DNA from: Prunus persica
Lineage: Eukaryota; Streptophyta; Magnoliopsida; Rosales; Rosaceae
DNA length: 64,000 nt
Assembly: GCF_000346465.2 (NCBI RefSeq)
Contig: NC_034015.1
Coordinates: forward strand, 6,046,188-6,110,187
Direction of reading: 5' to 3'
A program made the position numbers and the translations under genes. Numbering within the stretch: position 1 is the first letter of the stretch; each line of letters begins with the position of its first letter. Below the pieces are notes generated by a model that did not search any database, had not been told where the DNA came from, and saw nothing but the letters and a program-made list of their open reading frames with translations. Positions 33,317 to 44,713 of this stretch are shown here, piece by piece.

Positions 33317-33685
33317 TTGACAGATGAACTAAACAGGGTGGATGAAAAGCTGAAAGCAACTGAAACCCTTCTGGAAAGCAATGTTGAGAGTGTTTGTCCA
33401 ACTCCTCCCATTGCCAATTGGTTTTGGGGTGGTACCTCAACTTCCTTCATGGTATCAGAGCAAGGCTTCACTGTTGGGCCCAGCCGCCACACGTGCTCCC
33501 ATCTCACCCAATATGTGTTGTCCACGTGTTAGGCTTGAAAGTTCGCCACACGTGCGGGGGGCGTGTTGAGAGTGTTTGTCCCACATTGAAATGTTAAGGG
33601 ACCTAGCCTGGGTTTATAAGGAGTTGGGCTACTCCCCCTATTGCCAATTGGTTTTGGGGTGGAACCTCAACTTCCTTCAAGCAAG
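33317..33685 (+). pseudogene. MAP70 exon interrupted by a TRIM
   Basis: Acceptor TTCCAG then TTGACAGATGAACT. The exon is in frame up to CTGGAAAGCAA, where the TRIM begins; after it the repeated AGCAA is followed by G|GTACTAG, the exon's own last base and donor. Confidence 0.85.
33382..33679 (+). mobile_element. TRIM-type miniature LTR retrotransposon (298 bp)
   Basis: LTR 1 at 33382-33449 (68 bp, internally deleted) and LTR 2 at 33564-33679 (116 bp) share TGTTGAGAGTGTTTGTCC at the start and TTGGGGTGG(T/A)ACCTCAACTTCCTTCA at the end. The primer site TGGTATCAGAGC is at 33450-33461, and a G-rich tract GCGGGGGGCG precedes LTR 2. Perfect target duplication AGCAA (33377-33381, 33680-33684). No coding capacity. 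Confidence 0.92.
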
Positions 33686-33785
33686 GTACTAGTTGTATTT
33701 TCCTTTGCTGCCTCATTGTACTATCTTCTGTAACCAACAAATGCATTTCTGTTTGCAATATAATGAGTACAGAATGATATGCAGA

Positions 33786-33955
33786 ATCTTGAGATTAAGA
33801 AAATAAATGATGAGAAAAAAGCAGCTTTGGCTGCACAATTTGCAGCGGAAGCCACACTTCGAAGAGTTCATGCTGCACAAAAAGATGATGAAATGGCCCC
33901 CATTGAAGCCATCATTGCTCCACTGGAAGCAGAGCTTAAGCTTGCTAGGCAGGAG
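33786..33955 (+). pseudogene. MAP70 exon, intact reading frame
   Basis: Acceptor ATGCAG and donor GAG|GTATATA. Encodes a highly conserved MAP70 coiled-coil segment including A-T-L-R-R-V-H-A-A-Q-K-D-D-E and P-L-E-A-E-L-K-L-A-R. No lesion in this exon. Confidence 0.85.
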
Positions 33956-34244
33956 GTATATACTTTCCTTCTGCAATACTATGACCTCAATTTGTATTTG
34001 CATCTATTCTTTTATTCAACATTCTTAAGACAGATAGGATTGTTGTAAAACTTTTGATGTAGTAATGTTCTGTGTCAATTTTCACCGTCTATTTTGGTTT
34101 CCATATTGGTTTATACATGTGAGGTTTAGAATGTTCATAATGTATTGGGTTTCCATATTCTTACTGTCTTTATGGGTCTATTGATTCATGCACATGAAAA
34201 GAAAAATAACGAGTTAATTTTTTTTTTTAAAAAAATACCTTTTC

Positions 34245-34461
34245 ATAGTTTTCATGCGAATGCTCCAAAACTCATAGTTTTCTCCATTGAAAACTAGCGT
34301 GCGAAGCTCAGCAGTGCCTGACCTTGCCATATTAGACTTTGGATTCAAACAGATATGCCTCTTGGAATATTGAGTGAGCTCGATTTCAGCTCAAACAATC
34401 ACCAGCTTTTGATTTGCACAGATTCACGCCCAGCAACCAATCGAACCTGGCTCTGAGGCCA
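34245..34461 (-). repeat. Partial second internal region (primer site plus gag start) of copia element 2
   Basis: Nearly identical to 38808-39024: leader, primer site and the ATG region of gag (M-A-R-S-G-T-A-E-L-R). It ends at an A/T run near 34212-34240. Confidence 0.88.
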
Positions 34462-34806
34462 TGTTAGAATTCTATGGTTGTTTGTAAATTTTAGAGAAAA
34501 TGAGCAATGTTTAGAAAGGAAGAGAATGATGAGAAGAATGACTGTCTATCTGTATTCTTTCACACTCTATTTGCTTACATAGTATACTCGGTAGTGAGTA
34601 GAGAGAAGAGATTCTTCTCTAACAGAATTGCAGCTGTCACCCTATGAGGTGTTTACACTTGTCATCCCAAAACTAAGCTAGAGAATCCACCTGGACTATG
34701 ATCCAATGGTTCTAATTACATCTCAAATGAAATAAACATAAATGATAGTAATAGAGCTTGGTGACTTTAGCTTCAAGGAAAGCAGCTGCAGGATTACATT
34801 CCAACA
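34462..34806 (-). repeat. 3' LTR (345 bp) of copia element 2
   Basis: TGTTAGAATTC ... CATTCCAACA. Followed inward by CTCCCTTCT, the complement of the polypurine tract AGAAGGGAG (34807-34815). Confidence 0.95.
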
Positions 34807-36568
34807 CTCCCTTCTAATCCTTTAGCTATTTTCACACCAAGCAGGCTTCTTAAACTAACGAAGCGATCCTTAGGCAGAGCCTTGGTCAAAATATCAGCAA
34901 TTTGATCTTCTGTCTTGCAGTAGATTAGTTCAATTTCTTTTGCTAGAATAGCTTCCCTGATGAAGTGAAACTTCCGACTGATATGTCTAGTTTTCTGGTG
35001 ATGAACTAGATTCCTTGCCATTGCAATAGCAGAGGTGTTATCACATAGGATTTGTGTACCTTCTACTTGTTCTTCACCAAAATCTTCAAGCACAAATCTT
35101 AGCCACTTAGCTTGTGAAGTTGCTTCTGCAGCACTCACATACTCAGCTTCTGCCGTGGACAAAGCAACTGTGTTTTGCTTGATAGAACCCAAGAGAACAT
35201 GCCTGAGCCTAGTGTGAAAGCATATCCAGAGGTGCTTCTCATATCATCCTCACTCCCTGCCCAATCACTGTCACAATACCTTATTAGAGTAGTTGTTTTC
35301 CCTTTCACAAACTCAATGCCAAAATCAAGTGTGCCTTGTATGTATCTCAAAACTCTTTTGGCAGTTCCCAAATGCTTCTTTGTGGGATTGTGCATGAACC
35401 TAGCAAGTAAGCTAGATGCAAACATTACATCTGGTCTTGTGGCAGTCAAGTAGAGCAGGCTCCCTACTATTTGTCTGAATTCACTTTCATTTGCAGCTTC
35501 ACTTCCATCTTCTTTACATAATTTTTCATTCACCACAAGTGGAATTGCCACTGACTTGCAGTCCTTCATTCCAAACTTCTCAAGAAGTTTCATTGCATAT
35601 TTCTTTTGGTGAATGAAAATGTGCCTATCTGTTTGAATCACTCCCATGCCAAGAAAGTGATGCAACAACCCCAAGTCTGTCATCTCATAGTGTTGCATCA
35701 TATCTTGCTTAAACGCTTCAAGTAGTTTGGGACAACTACCAGTATATATAATGTCATCTACATAAAGTGAGACAATAATAATACCTGCAGTGTCATTTGT
35801 TTTGACATAAAGAGTAGCTTCACTAGAGCTCTTTTTGAATCCTGCATTGTTGAAATAGGCATCTATTTCATCACACCAGGCCCTTGGAGCTTGTTTCAGT
35901 CCATATATAGCCTTGTTCAACTTGTAAACTTTGGTTTCCTTATTCTTTTGTTCATATCCTTGTGGCTGTTCAACATAGACTTCCTCCTTTAGAATGCCAT
36001 TGAGAAAGACAGACTTCACATCCAACTGATACAAACTCCATTCCTTTTGTGCAGCAAGGGCAATCAAGGTTCTGATGGTATCTAGCCTTGCCACTGGGGC
36101 AAATGTTTCATTGTAATCGATCCTAGGCTTTTGTGAGTAGCCTTTAGCCACTAGTCTAGCTTTATTCTTCTGCACAGTGCCATCTAGATTAAGCTTGACC
36201 TTGTAGACCCACTTGACACCAATTACTGGTTTGTCAAATGGTCTGTCAACTAATTCCCATGTATTGTTCTTTTCAATCATCTCTAATTCAGCCTTCATTG
36301 CATGTCTCCATGATTCATCCAAATCAGCTTCTTCAAAACTGTCAGGTTCCACAATGCACATGTTACATTTTGCCATGATGTCACTAATACTCCTCCACTT
36401 ATGAGGTGTGTGATCAAACACTTGAGACCTGTCAAGTATTTCCTCATCTTGAGGTACAGTTTCTTCTTCCACTTGCATTTGAGTATTCAAGATTTGAGTT
36501 GGTTCATCAACTACCATCTGTTCATGTTCTGCATTATCCTGGTTTTCCATTTGCATAGGCATTCTCAA
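34807..36568 (-). pseudogene. pol: Copia element 2 reverse transcriptase and RNase H
   Basis: A frame of 477 codons (36568-35135) spans the [21 protein letters not shown] in S-L-Y-V-D-D-I-I near 35750, and the first half of RNase H (S-D-W-A-G-S). The rest of RNase H is in another frame, 35192-34794 ([19 protein letters not shown]). One frameshift near 35170 is the main lesion. Confidence 0.93.
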
Positions 36569-36589
36569 CTCTTCATTACTAGTGTTTTC

Positions 36590-37948
36590 CTATTTCCATG
36601 AAGTAGTTTCATCAAAATATACATCTCTAGACAAGATAATTTTTCTAGTTCTAGGATCATATAACTTGTACCCCTTTTCACAAAGTCCATAGCCAACAAG
36701 AATGCATTTGTGACTGTTTTCTTCCAGCTTGTGCCTTAGTGCCGAAGGAATGAGCACATGACATAAGGCTCCAAACACTTTCAAGTGTGCAATACCTGGC
36801 TTCCTTCTAGTGTATGCCTCAAATGGTGTCACTTCTTTAAGAGACTTAGAAGGACATCTGTTGAGTAGATATACTGCAGTATTGACAGCTTCTGCCCAAA
36901 ATTCATAAGGAAGCCCTTTTTCATGTAGCATAGACTTTGCCATCTCTATCACAGTCCTGTTCTTCCTCTCAACTACTCCATTTTGCTGAGGGGAATATGC
37001 TACAGTCAGCTGCCTTTGTATTCCAGCTTCACTGCAGTACTCATGAAACTCATTTGACATGAATTCTCCACCTCTGTCACTTCTAAGAGATTTCACCTTA
37101 TGTCCACTTTGCAGTTCTGTCATAGCCTTGAACTTCTTGAAACATTCAAAGGCATTTGACTTATTTCTGAGGAAATAGACCCAAGCCATTCTAGTACAAT
37201 CGTCTATGAATAACAGGAAATACCTGTTTTCTGACATTAATGCAGTTTGCATTGGTCCACAGATGTCTGTGTGTACCAACTCTAGTGGAAACTGGGCTCT
37301 CCAAGTGGATTCTGCAGGGAATGAGTCTCTATGTTGCTTTCCTAGCTTGCAGCCTTCACAAACTTCAAAATCCTTTTCTAAACTGGGTAAGCCATGAACC
37401 ATGCCTTGATTTGCAAGTAGCCTAATGCTTTGATCATTTAGATGCCCCAGTCTTTTGTGCCAAGTTTGCAAGCTGTGTGTCACACTAGCTTTTAGCACCA
37501 ACTGAGTAGCTGGCACCATTGTGAGGGGAAAGCACCTGTTGCTAGTCATTTGAACTTTAGCAATGGGGTTTTGCAGTGACCAGTCATCAAAGATTGTCAC
37601 CATTCCCTTTCCAAATATCAGGCAATTTCCATGCTTCATCATCTGCCCAACACTGAGCAAATTCTCTTCTAATCCAGGCACCAACATCACTTCTTGAATG
37701 TGCTTTCTTCCTGCTTTGGTGTCTATCACAAGTGTGCCTTTCCCTACAACTTGAACTGTCTCTCCAGTCCCCATTTTCACCTTGGAATTTACATCCCTTC
37801 TAATATCTACCAATAGCCTTTCATCTCCAGTCATGTGGTTACTACAACCACTGTCAACATACCATGAATTGTTCAATTTCACATCTGTCACAACATTGCA
37901 TGCATAAAACAGAGTTCCAGTTTCTTCAATCTGATTAGCATAATTCAC
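36590..37948 (-). pseudogene. pol: Copia element 2 protease end and integrase
   Basis: A 452-codon open frame: Y-V-D-S-G-C-S-N-H-M-T-G at the start (the D-S-G protease motif), then the H-H-C-C finger (W-H-K-R-L-G-H-L-N ... C-E-G-C), and the core with F-I-D-D-C-T-R, S-D-R-G-G-E and Q-Q-N-G-V-V-E-R-K-N. A stop at about 36590 separates it from RT. Confidence 0.93.
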
Positions 37949-38911
37949 CTTCTGTACAGATTGATTCCCATGGCAATCTCTGAGTATGTGTCCAAACTTT
38001 CCACACTCTCTGCATTTTGGTTTTCCTTCATACCAACACTTGCCATAGTGTAGTTTCTCACAGTGCTTGCAGGGTGTTTTGGTTCCTTCATTTGATGCAT
38101 TTGGTTTAGGATTAGAATTGGACTTGTTATTCCAATTCTTTCCATTTTACTTCCAGTTCTTCTGAGATTTGTGATTTCCAGAAGAACTTCCACTCTTAGA
38201 GCTTTTACTCTCTATGTTCAGGCTAGTAAAAGCCTTTTCTGTGGAATTTTCAGTATGCCTATCCAATCTGAGCTCAAAGCTCTTCAGAGATGCAACCACT
38301 TCTTGAATTTCAAGAGTGTCAAGGTCCTTGGAATGCTCAATCACAGAGCATATAGAATCATACGATTTAGGCAAACTAATCAGCAATTTCTGCACAACTC
38401 TTTCTCTAGGCAGCTCTTCACCATAACTTTTCATTTGATTAATTAAATCAAATAGTTTAGCAATGTAAACAGACAATGGTTCACTATCCTTCATACAAGT
38501 ATATTCAAACTCTCTACGTAAACCTTGCAGCTTAACACTTCATACCTGTTTATCGCCTCTAAACTCCTGCTTTAGAATATCCCATGCACCCTTTGAGGTT
38601 TCTTCATTCACTATTCTGGGGAAGATTTGGTCTGAGACTGCACTTTGGATCAATCCAAGTGCACGAGCATCCTTCATCAAGATCTCAGCCATCGTAGACT
38701 TCTCCACTTCAGCAACCTTAGATCCTTCGTCTTTTTCCATTCCCTGCTTTGGATCAGAAACATCAAAACCATTTTCAACCAAATCCCATAACCCATGAGA
38801 TTTCAAAATAGTTTTCATGCGAATGCTCCAAAACTCATAGTTTTCTCCATTGAAAACTGGCTTGCGAAGCTCAGCAGTGCCTGACCCTGCCATATTAGAC
38901 TTTGGATTCAA
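37949..38911 (-). pseudogene. gag: Copia element 2 gag
   Basis: Start M-N-P-K-S-N-M-A-G-S-G-T-A-E-L-R at 38911 (a second ATG six codons in matches element 1). The capsid part breaks at a CGA-to-TGA type stop near 38538, continues 38494-38147, and a TAA near 38148 precedes the zinc-knuckle region (C-R-E-C-G-K-F-G-H, about 38010). Confidence 0.88.
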
Positions 38912-39008
38912 ACAGATACGCCTCTTGGAATATTGAGTGAGCTCGATTTCAGCTCAAACAATCACCAGCTTTCGATTTGCACAGATTCACGCCCAGCAAC
39001 CAATCGAA

Positions 39009-39024
39009 CCTGGCTCTGAGGCCA
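39009..39024 (-). other. Primer binding site of copia element 2
   Basis: On -, TGGCCTCAGAGCCAGG abuts the 5' LTR end. The TCAGAGCC part equals the initiator-Met site; the second to fourth bases differ. The same site occurs in the partial copy at 34446-34461. Confidence 0.7.
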
Positions 39025-39369
39025 TGTTAGAATTCTATGGTTGTTTGTAAATTTTAGAGAAAATGAGCAATGTTTAGAAAGGATAAGAAGGATGAGAAGA
39101 ATGACTGTCTATCTGTATTCTTTCACACTCTATTTGCTTACATAGTGTACTCGGTAGTGAGTAGAGAGAAGAGATTCTTCTCTAACAGAATTGCAGCTGT
39201 CACCCTATGAGGTGTTTACACTTGTCATCCCAAAACTAAGCTAGAGAATCCACCTGGACTATGATCCAATGGTTCTAATTACATCTCAAATGAAATAAAC
39301 ATAAATGATAGTAATAGAGCTTGGTGACTTCAGCTTCAAGGAAAGCAGCTGCAGGATTACATTCCAACA
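39025..39369 (-). repeat. 5' LTR (345 bp) of copia element 2
   Basis: Same ends as its partner at 34462-34806, with about five substitutions. Confidence 0.95.
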
Positions 39370-39709
39370 TTAACATATGGAATTATCATATAGTACCATA
39401 GATGACCTGCAATGATTATTGTTGGCCTATTGTCAAGATGCATATAGGATAGTGATAGAGACTACCCTGTATCCAGGACCTTAAAACAGATATCCCATCT
39501 GGAAAATTTTGCATAGACCATATATAATGCTTTCCCAAAAATATTTGCAAATTGAGTAGACGGGATATATGTGTGTGTGTGCGCATGCCGGTGGTCTAAG
39601 ATGGTTTATTTTTCTTTAAGAAGTGGCGGTGGAAGTGAAAACAGATCGAGAAAGGAACAGTTAATTTTATTTGAGATTTAAAATGAAATATTTGACATGA
39701 TTTTTGTAG

Positions 39710-39781
39710 GGAGAAATGCAATAACTTCGAGACAAACTGGCAGTAGCTGAGCGTACTGCAAAGACAGAAGCACAATTAAAG
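39710..39781 (+). pseudogene. MAP70 exon with a nonsense codon
   Basis: Acceptor TTTGTAG, donor AAG|GTATCA. Exactly 24 codons; the fifth is TAA where MAP70 has Gln. The downstream donor lies four bases before a CACTA-like insertion. Confidence 0.85.
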
Positions 39782-40889
39782 GTATCACTACTACATTTTA
39801 CACTTTGCGCGACGAAGTTAATTTCGTCGCGCAAAATAAATTGTGGTCGCACAAATTTCAGCGCCACAAAAATTTCGTCGCGCAGAATCCGTCGCGCAAA
39901 GACTTTGCGCGACGAAGTTTTTTCATTGGTCGCGCAAAGTTACTTTGCGCGACGAAAAAATATTGGTCGCTCAAAGTAACTTTGCGCGACGAACGCAAAG
40001 TGACTTTGCGCGACGAAAAATATTGGTAGCGCAAAGTTTTGCGCGACGAAATACATTGGTCGCGCAAAGGTTTGCGCGACGAAATACATTGGTCGCGCAA
40101 AGTTTTGCGCGACGAAAGACATTGGTCGCGCAAAGTCTTAAAAAAATTCCCGCGTCAAATTTTTGGTACCCGCCCAAATTTTTAGAGTTTTACGCGACAA
40201 ATAGTAACGTCGCGCAAATATTTGCGCGACGAAATATTTTTTGTTTTAAATTTTTTTAATTTGAAATAAACTAATTTAATAGTTTGCGCTACGAAATATT
40301 TTTTCTTTAGTATGAATTTATTTATATGAATTTTTTCAAATTTTTACTTTTAAAATTTAATTTAATTGTATGATTTCTTTTTAAAATTACTTCAATTTAA
40401 ATTGATATTAATTTTTTCAAATTTTTACTTTTTAAATTTAATTTAATTGTAAGATTTTTCTTAATTACTTTAATTTAAATTGACATATTCAAAATAAAAT
40501 TACATATGAAAAATAGTGATCAAATTATCCAATAAATATAAATATCTATTCAAAATGTACATATAAATTAACAAAGTACAATAATAAAATCCTAATACAA
40601 GCGTATTGTGGTGGTAGTGGCGGAGGATATGTTTTGATAGCTTCCTAATCCTCAACTTTAGCCGTCAAAGTCTCGATGATTCCCTACAAAAAAACAAATA
40701 TAGTCAAATAACAACAACAACAACAAAAAGAATGCACAATCTCCCCTAAAATTGTTATACCGCAAATCCAACCCAAACTCCAATCTCTCCCCTTTACTCA
40801 ACCCCAAACCCCACACAAACTCAAAACTAACTCCAAAAACACATATTAATGAAAAAAATTTAAAATTTGGAGAGAATATACCTTTTGGC

Positions 40890-41110
40890 AAGATTGAGAG
40901 TGAGTGAGAATGAGAGGGAGAAGTGAGTGTGAGAGAATTAGAAAAGATAGTGATAGAGAGATGAGAGAGTGAGAGATAGTGAAAAGATAGATGAGAGAGT
41001 GAGTGAGAGTGAGAGATAGTGAAGATAGAGATGAGAGATTAAGTGAAAGGAGTTAGTGTGAGAGAAAGGGTGGGATTTGGGGAAAGGGAAAGAGAGAGGA
41101 GAGGTAAGAG
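40890..41110 (+). repeat. GA-rich degenerate microsatellite
   Basis: Purine-rich run of GAGAGTGAGTGAGA / GATAGTGAAGATAG motifs on +, inside the CACTA-like element. Confidence 0.75.
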
Positions 41111-42082
41111 TAGAGAAAGAAATTGAGAAAATGGTGGAGGAGTTATTTCAGTTTTAAAAATCGTATCACTTTGCGCGACGAAAATATGGTTGGTCGCGCA
41201 AATTTTTGCGCGACGAAACATATTGGTCTCGCAAAGTTTTGCGCGACGAATAGAGGAATATTGGTCGCGCAAAGTCTAAAAAAAATTATTTTTTTAAAAA
41301 AAAAATTCCCGCATCCCATTTTTGGTACCCGCCAAAATTTTTAAATTTTTGCGCGACGAAAAATAATTATTGGTCGCGCAAAGTCTAAAACAATTATATA
41401 TAAAAAATTCCCGCGTCCCATTTTTGGTACCCGCCCAAATTTTTGCGCGAAGAAAAATATGTATTGGTCGCGCAAAGTTTTGCACGACGAAACATATTGG
41501 TCTCGCAAACTTTTGCGCGACGAATATAGGAGTATTGGTCGCGCAAAGTCTAAAAAAAATTCCCGCATCCCATTTTTGGTACCCGCCAAAATTTTTAAAT
41601 TTTTGCGCGACGAAAAATACATATTGGTCGCGCAAAGTCTAAAACAATTATATAAAAAAATTCCCGCGTCCCATTTTTGATACCCGCCCAAAATTTTTGC
41701 GCGACGAAAAATATATATTGGTCGCGCAAAGTTTTGAGCGACAAAAAATATTGGTCGCGCAAAGTCTAAAGTTTTTTTTTTAATATTAAAAACCCGCGTC
41801 CCATTTTTGGTACTCGCCCAAATTTTTTGAGTTTTGCACGATGAACTGTTGATCGCGCAAACTTTTGAGAGACGAAAAATTGGTTCGTAGCACAATATTT
41901 ATAAAAATAATTGTTATGAATAATAAAAAATAAAAAAAATTATTTTATGATTTAAAATATAATTAAGGTGAAAGCTACTTAATAAATGTATATACTATTC
42001 AATTTCTTAAGTGTTATACTTACAAAATAAATAAATTTAAAGCTACTTAATAAATATATGTATATATATATATACACACACC

Positions 42083-43690
42083 ATTCAACGATCCAACCAT
42101 AAGACTTGTTTGTATATACTTCAAGATCGTATACCCCAAAAATCGCAAAAAACAAACATTCAGAGATCTAGTAACGGGACAAAACTTTTCGATAGTTATA
42201 AATGAAAAATCACGATTTAACGGTTATTTTAACTCCGATTTTGATGATTTTTTTACAGCTACACTCCTTGACCCTATATGAATACAATGACTGAATTTGA
42301 TCTTCAATTTAAAACATTTGCACTAGTGGATACCACAAAATCTTATGTTATATTTAACGAAAATATAAATAAACTCTTAATTGTTAGTGAATATATTGTT
42401 TTGATGGCATATGCATTCTACGAAACTAGTTTCAACGATCCAACCGTCAAACTTGTTTTTTTATACTTCGAGATTATATACGCCAAAAATCGGAAAAAAT
42501 AAATATTCATAGATCAAGTAACGGGACAAAACTTTTCGACGGTTATAAATGAAAAATCATGATTTAACGGTTATTTTAACTCCGATTTTGATGATTTTTT
42601 ACAGCTACACTCCTTGACCCTATATGAATACAATGACTGTATTTGATCTTCAATTTAAAATATTTACACTAGTGGATACCACAAAATCTTATGTTATATT
42701 TAACGAAAGTATAAATAAACTCTTAATTGTTAGAGAATATATTGTTTTGATGGCATATGCATTCTATGAAACTAATTTCAACGATCCAACCGTCAAACTT
42801 GTTTTTTTATACTTCGAGATCATATACGCCAAAAATCGGAAAAAATAAACATTCAAAGATCAAGCAACGGGACAAAACTTTTCGACGGTTATAAATGAAA
42901 AATCATGATTTAACGGTTATTTTAACTCCGATTTTGATGATTTTTTTACAGCTACACTCCTTGACACTATGTGAATACAATGACTGAATTTGATCTTCAA
43001 TTTAAAATATTTACACTAGTGGATACCACAAAATCTTATGTTATATTTAACGAAAATATAAATAAACTCTTAATTGTTAGTGAATATATTGTTTTGATGG
43101 CATACACATTCTACGAAACTAGTTTCAACGATCCAACCGTCAAACTTGTTTGTTTATACTTCGAGATCATATATGCCAAAAATCGGAAAAAATAAACATT
43201 CATTGATCAAGTAATGGGACAAAATTTTTTGACGGTTATAAATGAAAAATCATGATTTAATGGTTATTTTAACTCCGATTTTGATGATTTTTTATAGCTA
43301 CACTCCTTGACCCTATATGAATACAATGACTGAATTTGATCTTCAATTTAAAATATTTACACTAGTGGATACCACAAAATCTTATGTTATACTTACGAAA
43401 GTATAAATAAACTCCTAATTGTTAGTGAATATATTGTTAGTGAACAAAAAAAAACTAGTTTCAACGATCCAACCGTCAAACTTGTTTGTTTATACTTCGA
43501 GATCATATACGCCAAAAATCGAAAAAAATAAACATTCAGAGATCAAGTAAGGGGACAAAACTTTTCGATGGTTGTAATGAAAAATCACGATTTAATGGTT
43601 ATTTTAACTCCGATTTTGATGATTTTTTACTGCTACACTCCTTGACCCGATATGAATACAATGAACTAATTCGATCGTCAATTTAAAATA
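42083..43690 (+). repeat. 346/347-bp tandem repeat, about 4.5 copies
   Basis: Units begin at TCAACGATCCAACCGTCAAA and share CTACACTCCTTGACCCTATA and GGTTATTTTAACTCCGATTT. Exact spacing 346 and 347 between equivalent points (42278, 42624, 42971). The first copy is partial on the left and the fourth has a deletion near 43420-43450. Each full copy contains a 74-codon frame, but substitutions between copies are not concentrated at third positions by eye. Confidence 0.9.
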
Positions 43691-44289
43691 TATATTTTCT
43701 AACAAAAACCCAATCCGAACAACAATAATATATTTTTCTAATAAAAATCCGATCCGATCTAAAATAATAAGTTTAAAGCTACTTAATAAATATATATACC
43801 GTTTAATTTCTTAAGTGTTATGCATACAAAATAAAAAACAAAAATAAATTGGTTTAGGTGACAAAATGTTTGGATTACGTCATGCAAAGATTCAAAAAAA
43901 TATTTTTTTTATTCTATTTATTTTTGTAAGGACTTTGCGCGACGAAAAGTAAACTTCGTCGCGCAAAGTCGCTTTGAGCGACGAATTATTTTTCGTCGCG
44001 CAAAATTGGTCGCGCAAGACTTTGAGCGACGATGTATTGTCGTCGCGCAACAGTTTGTCACGCAAAGTGACTTTGCGCGACGAATTATTTTTCGTCGCGC
44101 AAAATTTGGTCGCGCAAGACTTTGAGCGACGAAGTTTCAAGTTTCGTCGCGCAAAGTAACTTTGAGCGACGAATAATTTTTCGTCGCGCAAAATTTGGTC
44201 GCGCAAGGGGTTTTTTTTACAAGTGCTAACTGTTTTGAATTTAGTGTTTAAGCCTCTTCTTAACAGTTGAGCATTAATTGATTTCCTAG

Positions 44290-44713
44290 GAAAAATACCA
44301 ACTAAGATTCAAGGTTTTGGAGGAAAAGTTTAAAGCATCGAATGGAAAATCACGTCCATCCTCAGATGCAAGAGTCATCAGCAATGGGCCTTCAGTCTCT
44401 TGGTGGAGCTGAGAACTTCTCTAGAGCGTCCTCTAATGGCTATCTATCTAGGACAAAATCGAATTTACAATCTGGTTTCAACCGTTCCAACACAGCTACT
44501 GCAATATTGAAACAAGCCAAGAGTTCATCTAGATCGTTTGATGGTGGTAGTAGATTGCTAGACAGATATAAGCTAGTCCCAGATGCAACTGGGAAAGATA
44601 ACACAAACAGTGCCAGTGATCAGACTCAGATGGATGAGACAATTGGTAGACATGAGGAGAGGGCAAATGGATCTTTGGCTGAACAATACAGGACAGAGCA
44701 TGTGGTAGATTGA
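44290..44713 (+). pseudogene. MAP70 C-terminal exon with frame change
   Basis: Acceptor TTCCTAG. The frame Y-Q-L-R-F-K-V-L-E-E-K-F runs to S-N-G-P-S, then shifts into a 123-codon frame at about 44374 that reads S-L-G-G-A-E-N-F-S, S-S-N-G-Y-L-S, S-F-D-G-G-S-R-L-L-D-R and on to a stop at 44711-44713. Compared with the family, a few bases (three residues, R-R-Q) are missing at the shift. Confidence 0.8.

Larger units (their letters stand above)
34245..39369 (-). mobile_element. Ty1/copia retrotransposon 2 plus partial tandem copy
   Basis: Complete element on - (LTRs 39025-39369 and 34462-34806), followed beyond its 3' LTR by a second copy of the 5' internal region (34245-34461, primer site and gag start). 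This LTR-internal-LTR-internal layout indicates recombination between copies, with loss of the terminal LTR. I count about five differences between the two 345-bp LTRs, so insertion is fairly recent. It sits where the middle exons of MAP70 should be. No clear target duplication because the left end is truncated. Confidence 0.9.
39786..44225. mobile_element. CACTA-like non-autonomous DNA transposon in a MAP70 intron
   Basis: Left end CACTACTACATTTTACAC; right end, inverted, CACTTGTAAAAAAAACCCC. Both subterminal regions (39797-40225, 41165-41890 and 43930-44210) are dense in TTTGCGCGACGAA and its complement, often as head-to-head hairpins spaced by TATTGGTCGCGCAAAG. CACT ends with GC-rich subterminal repeats in inverted arrays are the hallmark of CACTA (EnSpm) elements. 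No transposase gene is present. The 3-bp flanks (TAT, CTA) do not match, so end placement or duplication is imperfect. Frames on both strands here (such as repeated F-V-A-Q-S) are by-products of the repeats. Confidence 0.7.
32842..44713 (+). pseudogene. Shattered MAP70 (microtubule-associated protein 70) gene
   Basis: Exon pieces in correct order match plant MAP70, a coiled-coil cortical-microtubule protein of about 600 residues. Pieces: 32842-32892 (D-D-I-I-T-L-M-H-G-S-D-P-V-R-V); 33317-33685 (L-T-D-E-L-N-R-V-D-E-K-L-K, split by a TRIM); 33786-33955 (I-K-K-I-N-D-E-K-K-A-A-L-A-A-Q-F-A-A-E); 39710-39781 (L-R-D-K-L-A-V-A-E-R-T-A-K-T-E-A, with CAA-to-TAA); 44290-44713 (Y-Q-L-R-F-K-V-L-E-E-K, then a frame change, then S-L-G-G-A-E-N-F-S and S-F-D-G-G-S-R). 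The large middle of the coiled coil, normally between the third and fourth piece, is gone; a copia element occupies that place. The copy cannot make MAP70. Confidence 0.88.

Noticed and set aside
33450..33461. tRNA-like sequence TGGTATCAGAGC (also 14412, 48232, 50947)
   Set aside because: These are retroelement primer sites complementary to initiator tRNA, not tRNA genes. I found no tRNA gene in the window.
39805..41895. Many 60-190 codon frames on both strands with repeated F-V-A-Q-S or R-D-E-K motifs
   Set aside because: They arise from TTTGCGCGACGAA repeats of the CACTA-like element read in different frames, with no domain and no consistent start.
42278..43195. Three identical-looking 74-codon genes in tandem
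   Set aside because: They are one frame in each 347-bp repeat unit; changes between copies do not favour synonymous sites by eye, and the fourth copy breaks the frame.
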